From assembly GCA_000750105.3 (NCBI GenBank), contig JPHH03000049.1:171567-235566 (forward strand): a stretch of DNA of 64,000 nt, read 5' to 3'. The notes beneath the pieces were generated by a model. The model saw only the letters and a program-made list of their open reading frames with translations, was not told the origin of the DNA and ran no database searches. Each line of letters begins with the position of its first letter. Position 1 is the stretch's first letter. The position numbers and the translations under genes were made by a program. Shown piece by piece: positions 44,427 to 56,000 of the stretch. The DNA comes from Tolypocladium sp. Sup5 PDA-1 (taxonomy: Eukaryota; Ascomycota; Sordariomycetes; Hypocreales; Ophiocordycipitaceae).

Positions 44427-45327
44427 CTCAGCGCGCGGTTTTCATGCTTCCCCCCGGGGTTGGCGTGGGTGTTCGAGTCGAGTCGCGGTTGTGCGGTTTT
44501 GTCGTCCGGACGGGGGTGTTCCGCGATTTCATGTTGCGACGTCAGTGCCTCACCGGGGTCGGCAAAGCCTCGGCACGAGCGCCACCAGATCATGAACCTA
44601 CCCTGTACTTTGCTTTCGACAGTAGCCTTTAAGCATTCAGAGTATTTTAACTGCTGGTTTTGTCTAATAGCTGTTGTTGCCGTTAGGATTAGGGCATAGC
44701 AATAATTTTTGTCATTTCCTTGAATATTGGTCGGGGCCTCGCAACAGGTCATGAGTTTCGAATATTGTTCAGCGGCCACATTTAGTGCCTGTATAATCAG
44801 TGTACTGTGCAAAGTCCGGGCAACGGTAGCTCGGTCAGTATGCTGTGTCTGAAGAGAACAGCTCAAATTACGAGGTGTGGATAACTCCATAAGCGTTGTG
44901 TCTCGCCTGATGAGGCTTTCTACAAACTGCCAGTAATACAGCATGGCCTGCTTCCTCCCTCTTGTGCTGTTGACGGACCACCTCCGAGTCACGGCCGCAA
45001 GGACGCTCTGTTGCGAACATTTCCATTTGACAAGCCCAGCTGAATTGCCAGCCTGGCTCTACATATAGCCAAATCCCGATGCCGTCAGGATATTGCCAGT
45101 ACAGTGCACTGAAATCATGCATGCATACGCCTCGTAACAACCAGGCACCCTCGCCCGGTGACACAGTAAACGCCTCCCATCGCCCGTCCGCCAAATGGGT
45201 ACCAAGAACGTCAACCATCGCAAGTTGCAGTGCCCTCCAATGCCCCCCACTGTACGCGTGCATCTCGCAGCGCTTTGACGCTGCGGAAGACTTCGATTTG
45301 GGTGAGTTGCGACCGTCGGACACTTCC
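44427..45327. other. Gene-free stretch
   Basis: Upstream of MDM10 and downstream of SmE. A 151-codon minus-strand frame (44868-45323) abuts the SmE stop but lacks any signature and probably reflects the 3' UTR. No RNA gene recognised. Confidence 0.4.
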
Positions 45328-46166
45328 TCACGACTTGAGGGTTTGAATCAGCGACACGTTGTCGCCCTTGAGCAGAATCTGGCCTGCAGGGAGGTCAGTC
45401 ATGTGCTGTTATCAGCGGAACTGGCGAGGATCTGTACCTAGCTGTTTCCGCGACCCGCTGTCGTTGCTATTGGCATCCTGGGCAACCTCAAAGGCGTCAT
45501 CGATGACCAGGTTCATGAACTCGTCGAAGCCCTGCGACTTGTGTCAGCTGAATCTCCCACCGGGGGTGCCAGGGCCACCAACCCGAATCTTGCCCTCAAT
45601 ACGGATGTTGAGCTGCTCGTACAACCACACGCTAACGGTGGCATTCTGTACCCGTCAGTAAACGTCCATGGCGTCTTAAAAACGAATAGCAAGCTCGCGT
45701 GTTGCCCTCCCCGCAGAGTCGAGGAAACGTCGCGACGCGGCGGCAGTCATCAAATGAACCCCCACCAGCGCTTCCGCGGCGCTTCCGCCTCAACAGAGCA
45801 GTGACGGCATGGGCTGTCTCTCCGACAACTGAATAGCGATTTGCGCGCATCAGGGCAACGTAAATCGGTAATCAGACACGGTGACATCCCCCGCTGCCGT
45901 TTCTGCCCTCCGTCTGCGCATCGCTCGCTCCGTCGCGCTCTCGAACTCCACGGGTACAGGCGCAAACACGCGCGCTATCGGCGACTCGGTAGACTCACGG
46001 ATTGCAGAAGCTTGAAGATCATGTTGCTTTGCAAATCGTCAGCACAATATCCAGGGCAAGCGCTCGAACGTTGGCGGGGCACGTCGCAACGCCGAGGAGA
46101 GGGGGGGCAGCTTTACATAGGTGGCAGCAGCACGCGGCGATTGCCGCCTCCAGGGCGTCCACTCAT
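45328..46166 (-). CDS. sme1: Small nuclear ribonucleoprotein SmE
   Basis: Five small exons (46117-46166, 45999-46026, 45583-45645, 45438-45531, 45328-45383; reverse) encode 96 residues. The product reads MSGRPGGGNRRVLLPPI, NMIFKLLQS, NATVSVWLYEQLNIRIEGKI, GFDEFMNLVIDDAFEV, then SRKQLGQILLKGDNVSLIQT, which is the Sm fold with Sm1 and Sm2 motifs and the GDN turn. Introns are 90, 353, 51 and 54 bp; the third has a GTTGGT donor. SmE is one of seven Sm proteins forming the ring on spliceosomal U snRNAs. No single open frame covers more than a third of it, so it is easy to miss. Residues 67-75 (AQDANSNDS) form a short insertion before the Sm2 motif. Confidence 0.95.
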
Positions 46167-46606
46167 TGTCGGTTGAGGTTGCGGGAGGGAGGGGATGGGA
46201 TTGTCTGGTGGTTGCGATCGGCAAGGGACGTCGTGAAGGTTGGTCTGCGGCGCGAGTCTGCGAATGCGGAAACGAGCTCGAGGTTGGTGGTAGCTAAATT
46301 TCAGCGGAGGGGCGGAACCTTTATCCGCGCTAAGGAGCGCAAGGAGCGGTCGCGTGCAGGCAGCTGTTCACACGCATTTGCCCAGCGTCACCACGAGCAG
46401 CCTGAGATGTAGCCGGATGCTTGCTTATTCGATCTTTTATACATGTTGAAAGAATGTTCTGGTGCCGATTTGAAGAAATGCAAAACGTGCAATCTCCTAC
46501 ATGAATCCCTCATCGACACCACCCAGCAACTCCCTGCTCACCAGTCTCCCGTCGCGCAATCCACTTTTCGCTCGCCTCCAACCACCACAACCCTCATCTC
46601 ACTCAA

Positions 46607-48277
46607 CTACTCGGAATCTTGCGCCTGGTATACCCTCTTCCCCTCAAACCAAGTCTCCTTTACCACACCCCTCATGAGCTTCTCCGGCGCCAGCTCCACG
46701 TCGCACACCACGAAGTCGGCCTTGAGCCCCGGCCGCAAGCTCCCCGTCCAGCTGTCCGCAAAGCACGAGTACGCCGAGCCGTGGGTCGCGCCCGCGACGG
46801 CCTGGCACACGGTGAGCGCCTGCTCCGGGTTGACGACGGCCTCGGACTCCAGCTCGCGGTACGAGCGCCGCGTCGTCGCGACGTACAGGTTGGGCAGCGG
46901 CTGGTGCGGCGCGGTGGGCGCGTCGGATCCGAGGGCGAGCGGCGCGCCGCCGTCGGCAAACTCGCGGTAGGCAAAGGCGCGCTTGCAGCGGTGCTCGCCG
47001 ATGAGGCGCGGCCAGGCGCGTAGGATGGCGGGATCGGAGTGCACCGGCTGGATGGACGCGGTGATGCCCAGCTTGCCCAGGCGCGCGGCGTCGCGGGCAG
47101 AGGCCAGCTCGAGGTGCTCTATGCGCGGGCGCCGCGTACTATCCGTGTTCTTCTCTAGCACGTCGATGGCCATGCGGATGGTGCGGTCGCCGATGGCGTG
47201 CAGGGCGACTTGCAGGCCCGCTGCGTGGGCTCTGGCGACCAGGGGATGAAGAACGTCCTCGCCCCAGATCGAGTCGGGATTCTCTCCGTTGGAATATGGC
47301 TCTGTGAGGGATGCCGTGCAGGCGTCGATGATGCCGTCGCAAATGACCTTGATGCCGACGATGCGGCAGTCTGGCGTGGTGTCGACGTTGAACTCCCTGG
47401 CGAGGGCAGCCGCTCGGTCGACCTGCGCCAGCACCCCGTCCAGCGAGTCCTCTGGCTTCATGAGCCAGTACGCGGCGACCCGCATGCCGGGCAAGCGCCC
47501 CTCTTCCTTGCGCAGCTCCATCAGTGGCTCCCAGATGGTGTCGTCCATGGCCATGTCGATCATGCCCGTGTACCCGACAGCGTTGAAGGCTGTAAAGGCG
47601 GCTCGGATGGCCTCCTTCTTCTCCTTCATGGACGCGACCCTTGCGACGAACGGCCACATGAACTGGAACACGGCGCTCTCGTTGAAGACGCCGTTTGGCT
47701 TCCCGCTTGCGTCACGCTGGATGGTGCCGCCGGCTGGGTCTGGCGTGTCTGCGGAGATGTGCATGATGCGGCACACCTCGTCCAGGCCTGCGGTGTTGCA
47801 CCACGCCGAGTGCAGGTCCTTGGTGTCGATGAAGATGGGCCGCGGATCCAGGTCGTCGAGCAAGCCCGCCTCGACGCCGTCCGGCGTCATGGAGTGCGTC
47901 CAGCCGCGGCAGAATATCCGCGGGACATCGGGATGCGACTCTGCGTACCTCTTGACCTCTGCCCGGATGTCGTCGAGGGTCTTGCAGGCGTCGAGGCTGA
48001 CTTTCTTGAGCGACTGCCCGACGAGGAGGAGATGCAGGTGTCCGTCGATGAAGCCCGGCAGCACCGTTTGTCCCTGCAAGTCCTTGACCTCTGCGCCTGC
48101 TGCCGTGGCTGTAGTTATGGCTTCGTCCGTCTCCGAGCCCACGTGCTGGATGACGCCGTCCTTAATCACCAGGCTTGTAGCGAAGCTCAGTGCTTCGCCT
48201 GTCCCATCCGCAGATGACTGATATACCTTTGCATTGAGCAGGACCGTCAGGTCCTGCGGAGTCTGGAGGTCGCCCAT
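46607..48277 (-). CDS. YtcJ-like metal-dependent amidohydrolase
   Basis: A single-exon 556-residue protein of the amidohydrolase_3 family. Metal ligands are visible in order: H80-x-H82 in GFIDGHLHLL, HAIGDRTIRMAID, IEHLELAS and the Asp of LGSDAPTAPHQPLPNLY. A C-terminal beta-sandwich (LKADFVVCDVELAPE) closes the composite domain. Such enzymes hydrolyse amide or formamide-like bonds; fungal members are poorly characterised and the substrate is not predictable. No signal peptide is seen, so it is probably cytosolic. It is on the same strand as SmE but separated by 440 bp and unrelated in function. Confidence 0.92.
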   Translation of the reverse strand: MGDLQTPQDLTVLLNAKVYQSSADGTGEALSFATSLVIKDGVIQHVGSETDEAITTATAAGAEVKDLQGQTVLPGFIDGHLHLLLVGQSLKKVSLDACKTLDDIRAEVKRYAESHPDVPRIFCRGWTHSMTPDGVEAGLLDDLDPRPIFIDTKDLHSAWCNTAGLDEVCRIMHISADTPDPAGGTIQRDASGKPNGVFNESAVFQFMWPFVARVASMKEKKEAIRAAFTAFNAVGYTGMIDMAMDDTIWEPLMELRKEEGRLPGMRVAAYWLMKPEDSLDGVLAQVDRAAALAREFNVDTTPDCRIVGIKVICDGIIDACTASLTEPYSNGENPDSIWGEDVLHPLVARAHAAGLQVALHAIGDRTIRMAIDVLEKNTDSTRRPRIEHLELASARDAARLGKLGITASIQPVHSDPAILRAWPRLIGEHRCKRAFAYREFADGGAPLALGSDAPTAPHQPLPNLYVATTRRSYRELESEAVVNPEQALTVCQAVAGATHGSAYSCFADSWTGSLRPGLKADFVVCDVELAPEKLMRGVVKETWFEGKRVYQAQDSE

Positions 48278-48842
48278 GTTGAAGTCGGTGTTGTAAGCTG
48301 TCTAATCTAGCGATGATCTGATGTAGGTCCGGTTGTAACCCAGGTGAGGCAGCTCGGTCGGCTTTATAGCACAAGGTGGAGGGTTCCCGGTTCTGGTCCG
48401 AGCCGAGTGGCAGAACTGACAGTCGTTCAAATCCGGGATAGACTTCTGCTCAATCAAGTTTGAGCACGGATCGGAAAGCAGCGGACCTGGCGTTTATTTA
48501 ACGCCTTCCTTCAGCCCACCCTCGTGTCAACAAGCGTTGAAACCATGTGGTTCGGTGGTGGATTCGCCGGGTCGGCCGTCATCGGCGGCCGCTGATGCCC
48601 GATTTTGACGCCATGTGCAACGCGGGGCTACGACAAGCCACCAGGGGAGGGAGGATTCTTATCTGATCCACCACCGAGGGCCGCCATCGCCAAGGCGGAG
48701 GAATTGAGGGAGCTGCAGAACGCCGTGCGCCTGTTGCACAGAGAACATCAGAGTCTACGAGTCGATACGACATTGAAAGCAACACTCGCATGCTGCGGTG
48801 GAACACGAGTACTTGAATATATTTAAAGTCTGGTTCATCATC
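48278..48842. promoter_or_regulatory. Upstream region of the amidohydrolase gene
   Basis: 565 bp between two minus-strand genes. No coding pattern recognised and no defined site identified. Confidence 0.35.
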
Positions 48843-49622
48843 TCAACTCTCGACGGCATTCATCTTTGGACACAGCTTCAGCGCCGCCCGCTCCTCGACC
48901 AGCTCCGCCATCCTGTCCGCCGTCTCCGTCCGCAGCGCCCTGAGCCCGCGAACCACGCCCTCGCGGTCCCGCGGCTTCAGCTCCTGGCTCATCTTGACCT
49001 TGCCCTCGAGCCGGTGTATCGCAATCTCCACGCCGACGATGAACCTGCGCGAGCGCGCGACGTAGCTGTCCGGCGCGTCGGCGACGGTCCACGCGTCGGC
49101 GCCGCTGTAGCCCATGATGCCCGTCTCGCCCAGGCGCGAGAGGTCGCCGAGCTGCTTCATCAAGAAGTCGGCCGTCTCCGGCGCGTCGGCGTCGTAGTGG
49201 ATCCGCGCGTGGCCGTAGACCTGCGCGGCCGAGTAGTTCCACGTCGGTGCCGTCTTCTTGTCGCCGGCCATGGTCTCTTGGTAGAAGTTTGTGGTGATGT
49301 AGTGCTGCACGGGGGAGGTGAAGACGATGAGCACGTCCTGCTCGAGGACGTTGCTCCCTGATGATGAAGGGTCGCTGAGCGCCTCGATGAGGGCTTTGCT
49401 CTGGGGGTTCTGCCGCGCCATGTGGCCCCTCAGGCGGCCGAGCTCGGTTTCGCTGGACTCATCGTCGATGTCTAGGATAAAGGGGATGTGCGTGGACTGA
49501 AGCAGCGGAAACGACGACGACGGTGATGGAATGGCCGTGGTCATGAGGCCCAGCGGGTTGGCCCTGATGAACTGCCGCAGGGCTGGGATGTTGAGCTCGG
49601 CGTGGTCTTTGCGAAGATGCAT
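48843..49622 (-). CDS. PaiB-like FMN-binding split-barrel protein
   Basis: Single-exon, 259 residues. The start MHLRKDHAELNIPALRQFIR and PLGLMTTAIPS match the PaiB / negative-transcriptional-regulator family (PF04299), as do LIVFTSPVQHYITTNFYQE, APTWNYSAAQVYGHARIHYD and the C-terminal FIVGVEIAIHRLEGKVKMSQ followed by a basic helix. The fold is a pyridoxamine-phosphate-oxidase-like split barrel that may bind FMN or haem. Bacterial PaiB represses sporulation and protease genes; the role in fungi is unknown, so a flavin-dependent enzyme is equally likely. Confidence 0.9.
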   Translation of the reverse strand: MHLRKDHAELNIPALRQFIRANPLGLMTTAIPSPSSSFPLLQSTHIPFILDIDDESSETELGRLRGHMARQNPQSKALIEALSDPSSSGSNVLEQDVLIVFTSPVQHYITTNFYQETMAGDKKTAPTWNYSAAQVYGHARIHYDADAPETADFLMKQLGDLSRLGETGIMGYSGADAWTVADAPDSYVARSRRFIVGVEIAIHRLEGKVKMSQELKPRDREGVVRGLRALRTETADRMAELVEERAALKLCPKMNAVES

Positions 49623-50314
49623 GGCGGCGGTTGTATCTCTTCAATGGTATGTTTTCTCTATGCGTACAGAGTCAAGAATACGCGGGTGCATCCTCAAGCC
49701 GTCGAGATAACCCTCATCGGACAGCCCTCCCATGACCCACGGTTAGTCCCGGCGACGGGCGTCGAGGAAGCAACACGAGGGCCGATGTCCGGACGCCTGC
49801 GTCATCTCTCTCGTAATACCCAATCCAATAGCTCGCAAAGTAATGTCGTGAAGACCAACCGGATTGTCGAGCTCAAGCCAAGGTCCGTGGGGTATCGTGA
49901 TGATGAAGAGAGAGAGTGGAGGAGATGCACCCTGGGGAGGAAGCTCGAGGCGCCGCCTGGGAAGGAAAGTCGAGGCGCCGACGCCAAGACGGCGAATCAC
50001 AGCACGGATGCGACTTCAACGCACAACGGTTATCGACAGCAGAGTGCGATGAAACGCAGCTGGGCGATTGCCTCGGCTATACTTGATAAACATCATCACC
50101 GCCATATCATCATCTTCTGTCTGAACCAAAGGCCTCTTGACCAGCAGATCAGCGGGTGAAAGCCCCCGCTGACTAACAGGCAATGGACCCCCTCATTGCC
50201 GAACCTCCACCGCTTGAAGGCTTGCGCTCTTCACGTAGCATCACGACACTATCCGTATGTCATGCTGCGGCCTCTGACCCCTGAGCCTCGCACCGCTCCG
50301 CCGCAGACCGACCG
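49623..50314. promoter_or_regulatory. Divergent upstream region
   Basis: 692 bp between the PaiB-like gene (leftwards) and a Zn2Cys6 regulator (rightwards). A short imperfect tandem repeat (aagctcgaggcgccg / aaagtcgaggcgccg) is at about 49939-49982. No gene recognised. Confidence 0.4.
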
Positions 50315-51921
50315 ATGAACCGGAGCCCCAATGGCTGCTGGACGTGCCGCATCAGGCACCGGAAGTGCGACGAGGCGCTCCCGGCCTGCCGCGAGTGCAG
50401 CGACAGAACCATCCCCTGCCACGGCTACGGCCAGAAGCCCAAGTGGGTGGATGACAAGGCCCTGCTTCGCGCGGAGCTCGCGCGCATCAAGCGCATCGTG
50501 AACACGAACTTCCGGCGCACCCGCAAGCAGCAGCAAGCCGAGCTGTTCCACGGCCGGCGCCCCGGATCGCCGCCAGCAGAGTCGCGCGCAGACGATGGCG
50601 CAGATGTCGGGGGCGGTTCTGCAGCCACGGGGCCAAACCAGGAAATGGCCTTTCGCGAGGCCCAGCTGCTGGTGCACTACCTCGACTACATCTTCCCGCT
50701 GCAGTACCCCTACTACACGGACGAGCCCGCGCTCGGCGGCCGCGGCTGGCTCTTCTGGCTGCTGATGAAGCGCGGGCCGCTGCACCAGGCCGTCCTGACC
50801 CTCGCGGCGCTGCACCACCACACCGAGTTCGCGCACACGTCGGCGAACCGCGCGTCGGAGCTCATCGGCTACCACACCAACGCGCTGCAGCGGCTGCGGC
50901 AGGTCATCTCCGAGTGCGAGGTGGACCGCTTCGCCGAAAACCGCGAGCAGCTGGTTGAGTTTCTGGCGTGCGGCGCGGCGCTCATCAGCTTCGAGGTAGG
51001 GCCCCTCCGGCGAGAGGTCCGTGATCGGGAGCTGATGGCTAGGCATGCAGCTTTTTCAGGGGGGCGCGACGAACTGGCAGCCGCATCTCTTTGCGCTCGT
51101 CTCGGTTGTCAATAGGATGTCGCCCGATACCGTGGCTCGCGGGGACGCAGACATGGACCAGCCGCTGCTCAACGGCATCGACCTGGCGCAGCGGTTCTTG
51201 GTGACAAAGGTCATCTGGCTCGACGTGCTGGCGTCCACCGCGACGAGCACGGCGCCGAGAACGAACTACCGAGAGTGGCTCAACCTTGAGGAGATTGACA
51301 TGTCGCGCGTCATGGGCTGCCAGAGCTGGGCCATGCTGGCGATCGGTGACTTGTCGACGCTCGCGTTTCAAGAGGTAGAGCCTGATGCTGAGCCGGATTA
51401 CGCGAGACTACAGGAGATTGAGAGGCGACTGGAAGATGGCCTCGAGAGCCTCGACTCGAATACGGTTTGTGATGGCATCCGCTTCTCCCAAGACCTGAAT
51501 TGTTGACACATCTCAGCAACAGCCGTCGCCCATAAGCCACGCGCTTACCAAGGTCTTTGCCGCCGCTGCCCTCGTCCAGCTATACACGACCATCCACGGC
51601 ACCAGCTACTCCGAACAGGACATCCGCCACGCCGTGTCGAGAGCAATCGACGCACTGCGCAAGCTTCCGCCGTGGGTGTCCGTTCGCGGCCTGGCGTGGC
51701 CCGTTTCTGTCGCTGGGGCCGTCGCGGCGCCGGACCAGCAGTCCTTTTTCGAGGACCTGCTGCAGCGCGTGCTGCAGAAGGCTGGCTCGGGGTTCACGAA
51801 CTGCGGGACGGTGCTGCGGGTGCTGCGGCGGTGCTGGGAGCACAGGGGGGAGTATCCGAATGAGGTGTGGACGTGGCAGGATGGGATGGTGGATATGGGT
51901 ATTTGCGCGCTCTTGGTGTGA
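50315..51921 (+). CDS. Zn2Cys6 transcription factor
   Basis: Exons 50315-50995, 51051-51464 and 51517-51921, introns 55 and 52 bp, 499 residues. The binuclear cluster is at the extreme N-terminus with Cys 8, 11, 18, 25, 28 and 35 (CWTCRIRHRKCDEALPACRE, then CSDRTIPC), followed by a basic linker. The remainder resembles the fungal_trans_2 (C6 regulator) type: LLVHYLDYIFPLQYPYY, GGRGWLFWLLMKRGPLHQAV, GGATNWQPHLFAL and the terminal RCWEHRGEYPNEVWTWQDGM. It is a nuclear regulator with unknown targets. There is no adjacent biosynthetic cluster. Splicing at 51050 restores ALISFELFQGGATNW, which supports the model. Confidence 0.9.
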
Positions 51922-53022
51922 AGGCTTTTCCCCACGTTACGAAGAGCGAGTATCCGGCATGTTTTAATGTGCACGTGAACGTCCAAGACCAGTGTCAAGC
52001 AAGGTATTTTATTCAATGTATCGAAGTGCGGCATCAGCATGTGCCTGAAAACGGTACAGCAAAAGTTGCCACGCGGCAACGATCAGGGAAACGTATCGAA
52101 GCATGAACGTATCGATCGAGGAATCACTGCATCCTAGACGCGCATGGTCAGCACAAGCTCTTCCAGTGTGTCAACAACAACAAGCAGTGATTGCGCGAGG
52201 CAGTCAGACAACGGGCGAAACCATTTGCCCACAGATTAATATCCACATAACAGTTCGGTACGGCGAGTGAATCAAATATCATCATTCTCGAGGTGCAAAG
52301 ACAGAACAGAATAAAGGAAGACGAGGCCAGAACTTACATCCAGGGGACGGGATCGTGCTGAAGAGGTGGATCTCTGGAGACGACATGCTAGACAAGCTCA
52401 ACGGCCACTTGGCTGCGAGCCACTTGTGTTGAATCTCGACGAGAGCAAGCTGTCACAGTGGTTGGAGGTTTCGTTTCAAGAGAGAGGACTTTTTATTTTA
52501 GAGACCGGCAGGGAGTATTTTGTAGTTGCTCGACAGTCACGTGAAATACCCCTGACGAGGTTCCAAGGTTATTAACCTCATGAAGCTAACTCCACCGTCG
52601 TATCGTTCGTGTCCAGCATCAACTCGGAGTTGTGGTGCCTCATTGGCTGTTGGCCCGTTGTTGTAAGACGGCAAGGTGAGTCACTCGCCGAATGGCATGG
52701 GTGGCCCCCCAACGACGAACGCTGCGGCATCCCGCGGCCCTCTTCGGCAGCCTACGGATACGCATTTACTATTTAAGCCTGGCGAACCTGGCGCAAGACA
52801 TCGAGGTCGATGTGGACGGCGACGCTTGGTTATGCGTATTATTACTCATTACTTGAAATAGCACACTGCATCATGACCAATGGACCCGTCGTAAATGTTG
52901 AGAGTGCGGCCTCTGGCCAGACCGGAGAGTCCTGGACAATTAGTACTTAGACCAGGCAGGCCCGCCATCGCAAGTCCAACTCGATGACATCAAAGCCGAC
53001 GCTGTTGTCGCTGTTGCTGCAG
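51922..53022. other. Gene-free stretch
   Basis: 1.1 kb between convergent genes. Nothing with coding signature or RNA structure recognised. Confidence 0.45.
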
Positions 53023-56000
53023 TTAATGCAGTTGCCGCAGTCGCCAAGCCGCCTGCTGCTGCTGCAGCACCATCGTCTGCTGCTGCGCCCGTCTCTGTGC
53101 CATGCTCTGCTGGAGCATCTGCTGCGCTTGGCGAAACGAGGTCTGCTTTATCCTGTCGATGGCCTCCTGCGGAACGTGGTCCAGTCCACCAAACTCAGCG
53201 GCGGCCCCTTGCATCAGCCCCGCGTATATCTGGCGGGCGGTGTTCTGCATCTGTGCCTGGATCGAGTTCTCGCCCATCTGCTGAGGTTGGCGCTGTTCAG
53301 CCTGCTGTTCCTGGGGAGCCAATTCGCTTTGTTGCCGCTGCAGCTGCTGCGTCATCATCTTCTGCTGCTGCATCATGTCTCCGTTACCCTGCGGGAAGTC
53401 GGTCGCGTGTTGAGCCTGTTGAGAGGAGTAGCCGTAGCTATTTGTAGCTGCGTCCGTGGAGAGGTGCCCGTCAACTGCCTTGGGCGAGGCGCCTGGCTGA
53501 TCAACTTGCGGTCCAGGTGTCGTGGTGTCATGCTTGGATAGATTGGCTGTCCGCATGGTTTCGTCCCCCGGCCCTTCGAAATACCGGAAGGACCCAGCGA
53601 CCGTCCGCGAGATCTCTTCTCCGGGCGGACTCTCGATCGCCAATGACAGAGGCACATTGTTGCTGCTGCAGCCCGTGACCATAAGTTGCGGCGCCTTGGC
53701 GATGCACGAGTACACGAAGCCCGCGCAGCTGTGCAGAGACTCGCAGGGCATACCAACTGGACACTTTCTGGAGCCGAAGCAGAGGAAGAAGTAGAGCATT
53801 GGTGATGACATCGAATAGAAATCGTACAGTGACAAGACCTCGAGGAAGACTTCGGTGCCAAACATGCCTGACGTTGGGTGACAGGACAATACTTGCAGCT
53901 CCACGTGCATGTGCTGAGAAAAGAGAGGGTTCCAGGTAAAGGACTGCTGGTTGATGGGATGATAGGGCCTGTGGCTCCCGGCTTTTGGCTCTGAGGGCGA
54001 GTACGCTCTGTACTCAGACGTGGGAGTGGCTGAGGTCGAGTAGTTGCCGGACAGCACCTCCTCCGTCGCGTATTCCGCAGCAGACTCGTTGCTTACCAGC
54101 CGCCCCGTGCTAGATGGAGGAGCATCCGGTGAGTTTTGTTGCCTAACGGCTGCAAAGGCGCGAGAAACTTCCAGGAGAGTTGAATTTCCCCTTTGTGTCT
54201 CCGGGTTTGCAATTTTGCGTATCGACTTTCGCGGGGAGTCTGAGCAGTGATGCTTATTTACGTGGTTCTTTAGGGCTTGTGCCGATGCGAACGAAAAGGC
54301 GTACTGGCAGCCAGCGAAGGTGCATCGGAGTCGCCGGACGTGGGTCATTTCGTGTTCGAGACGCAATTTAGTAGACTCGAATCCCAGGGTCGCCCGAGGG
54401 CACGAGCTGAGCCGACAGGTGTAGGCAGAGGTTCGAAACTGGCTCTTGAATAATTCCAGTTCTTCCGCTGTCGCATCAGGGCGGTTGTGATCGTTGAGGA
54501 GGACCCTGATAGTTTGTTGGTATGATTCCAGCAAGCCCGATATTCCTGTCAAGGCAAGTGCCTTCCCGGGGTTATCCGAACCTGTTATCCGCGTTAGTAA
54601 CTCATTAGTCTTAATCGGACGCGGGCTAAGAGAGTTTACTCGGCTCTTGAAGATATTCAAACTCAATTCTCGTGAGCGATCGCGCCTTCAAACCTCGTTC
54701 AACTTGCTTGTACAAGACCGGGTGTTGCTCCAGGAACCCCAGACGTCCATCCAGCACAATGGGCTCTAGGGAGGGTGATGGGTCAACATCCAAATCGAGT
54801 TTCCCGGCTAGTAGACATGCGAGAGTGAAGAGACTTGAGGACGTGTCGAGACCAACTGTTCGCGCAGCGTGGGACAACAAATAGTCAGTCCAATACTCAG
54901 TGGCATAGACATGAAGTCCGTGAAGACCTTTGAGCACTCGGAGGTTCCTGGCTTGCTGTTGATACGCTTCACCAAAGACTTCTAAACCGGAGAGCAGGCA
55001 AGCGACAGTTGCCGCGCCGTGTTCCAGAAGAGCATCTTGCTCCGAAATGAACAGATTGCTTGAGTGGCTTTGGAGGAAGCTTCGCTATCTGTCAGCTTCC
55101 TGATCCACCTATCCACGACGCCAATATCACTTACTCTTTTACGGAGACGTGAATAAAAGCCAAAGTTGTGTCATGTCTTTCCTCAATGAGAGGTCCACAG
55201 ATATCCAACATATATCTTGGAGCAATGTGGGCAACATGGGGATTTCCCTCACTGAAGGAGATTGCGGACAAAAATTCGAGCTTCCTGAGTGGGCGCTTCG
55301 CGAAAGCAATCCAGCCCAAAACACACTTGATGCGGTCATTAGAGCGACGATCCAGGCAAACGAGGATTCGGTTCAAGATTTCACGATAGCTAAAGAAAGG
55401 TTAGTTTTTCACCAGTAAATAGACAGAGGTACCAACAAATCGCTGAGCTTTGGTGGCAGCTGATGAATTGATGATTTGATCTCCTCGGCACTGTAGAAGA
55501 TGTTCGTCGTGACATAGTCAAGAACTAGTCGAGCGTAAAGAAACATGCCTTCGACGTAATTAGCGACCCCGCTGCAAGTCAGATTGATGAGCTTACCGTC
55601 TGACTTCTTCGCAATGCCCTCCTCGATCTCTCCCATTTCAGCACCACCAATGTCGAGCTGGCTGAGTTTTGGGAGCAGGGAACGGAGTCTTAGAGAGATA
55701 TACTGCCTAATTGCCCCTTCCAAATTGTCCTTCTCCGCGGTCAGGGAGATGGTTTGCCTCTTGCGCAGACGGCTAGACACGGTTTTTGAGGTGCGGCTGG
55801 ATATGAGCACCTTGCAAACAGTTCCCCCGGATGAGGATGACTGGGACGAGATCTGGTTCACCAGGGTTACGACTCGCGCCTGTGTGTCGTCATCACACTC
55901 GTCCAGTCCATCAAGGATGACCCAGATGTACACCGTTTTGTCGGGCTGGTTGGACATGCTACCAAACATGGTGCGCAAAAGCTGCTCGAGCGCAGAGCGA

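Noticed and set aside
44868..45323. 151-codon minus-strand frame ending next to SmE
   Set aside because: It overlaps the expected SmE 3' UTR and shows no recognisable domain.
45646..45998. Possible intronic box C/D snoRNA in SmE intron 2 (ttgatga-like box on the minus strand)
   Set aside because: Box C is imperfect and the nearest CTGA at a plausible position is the intron branch site; no terminal stem seen.
55586..55610. 25-bp intron-like segment (GTAAG...CTGAC...CAG) in the NACHT gene
   Set aside because: Too short for a fungal intron and its removal would shift the frame; the segment was kept as coding.
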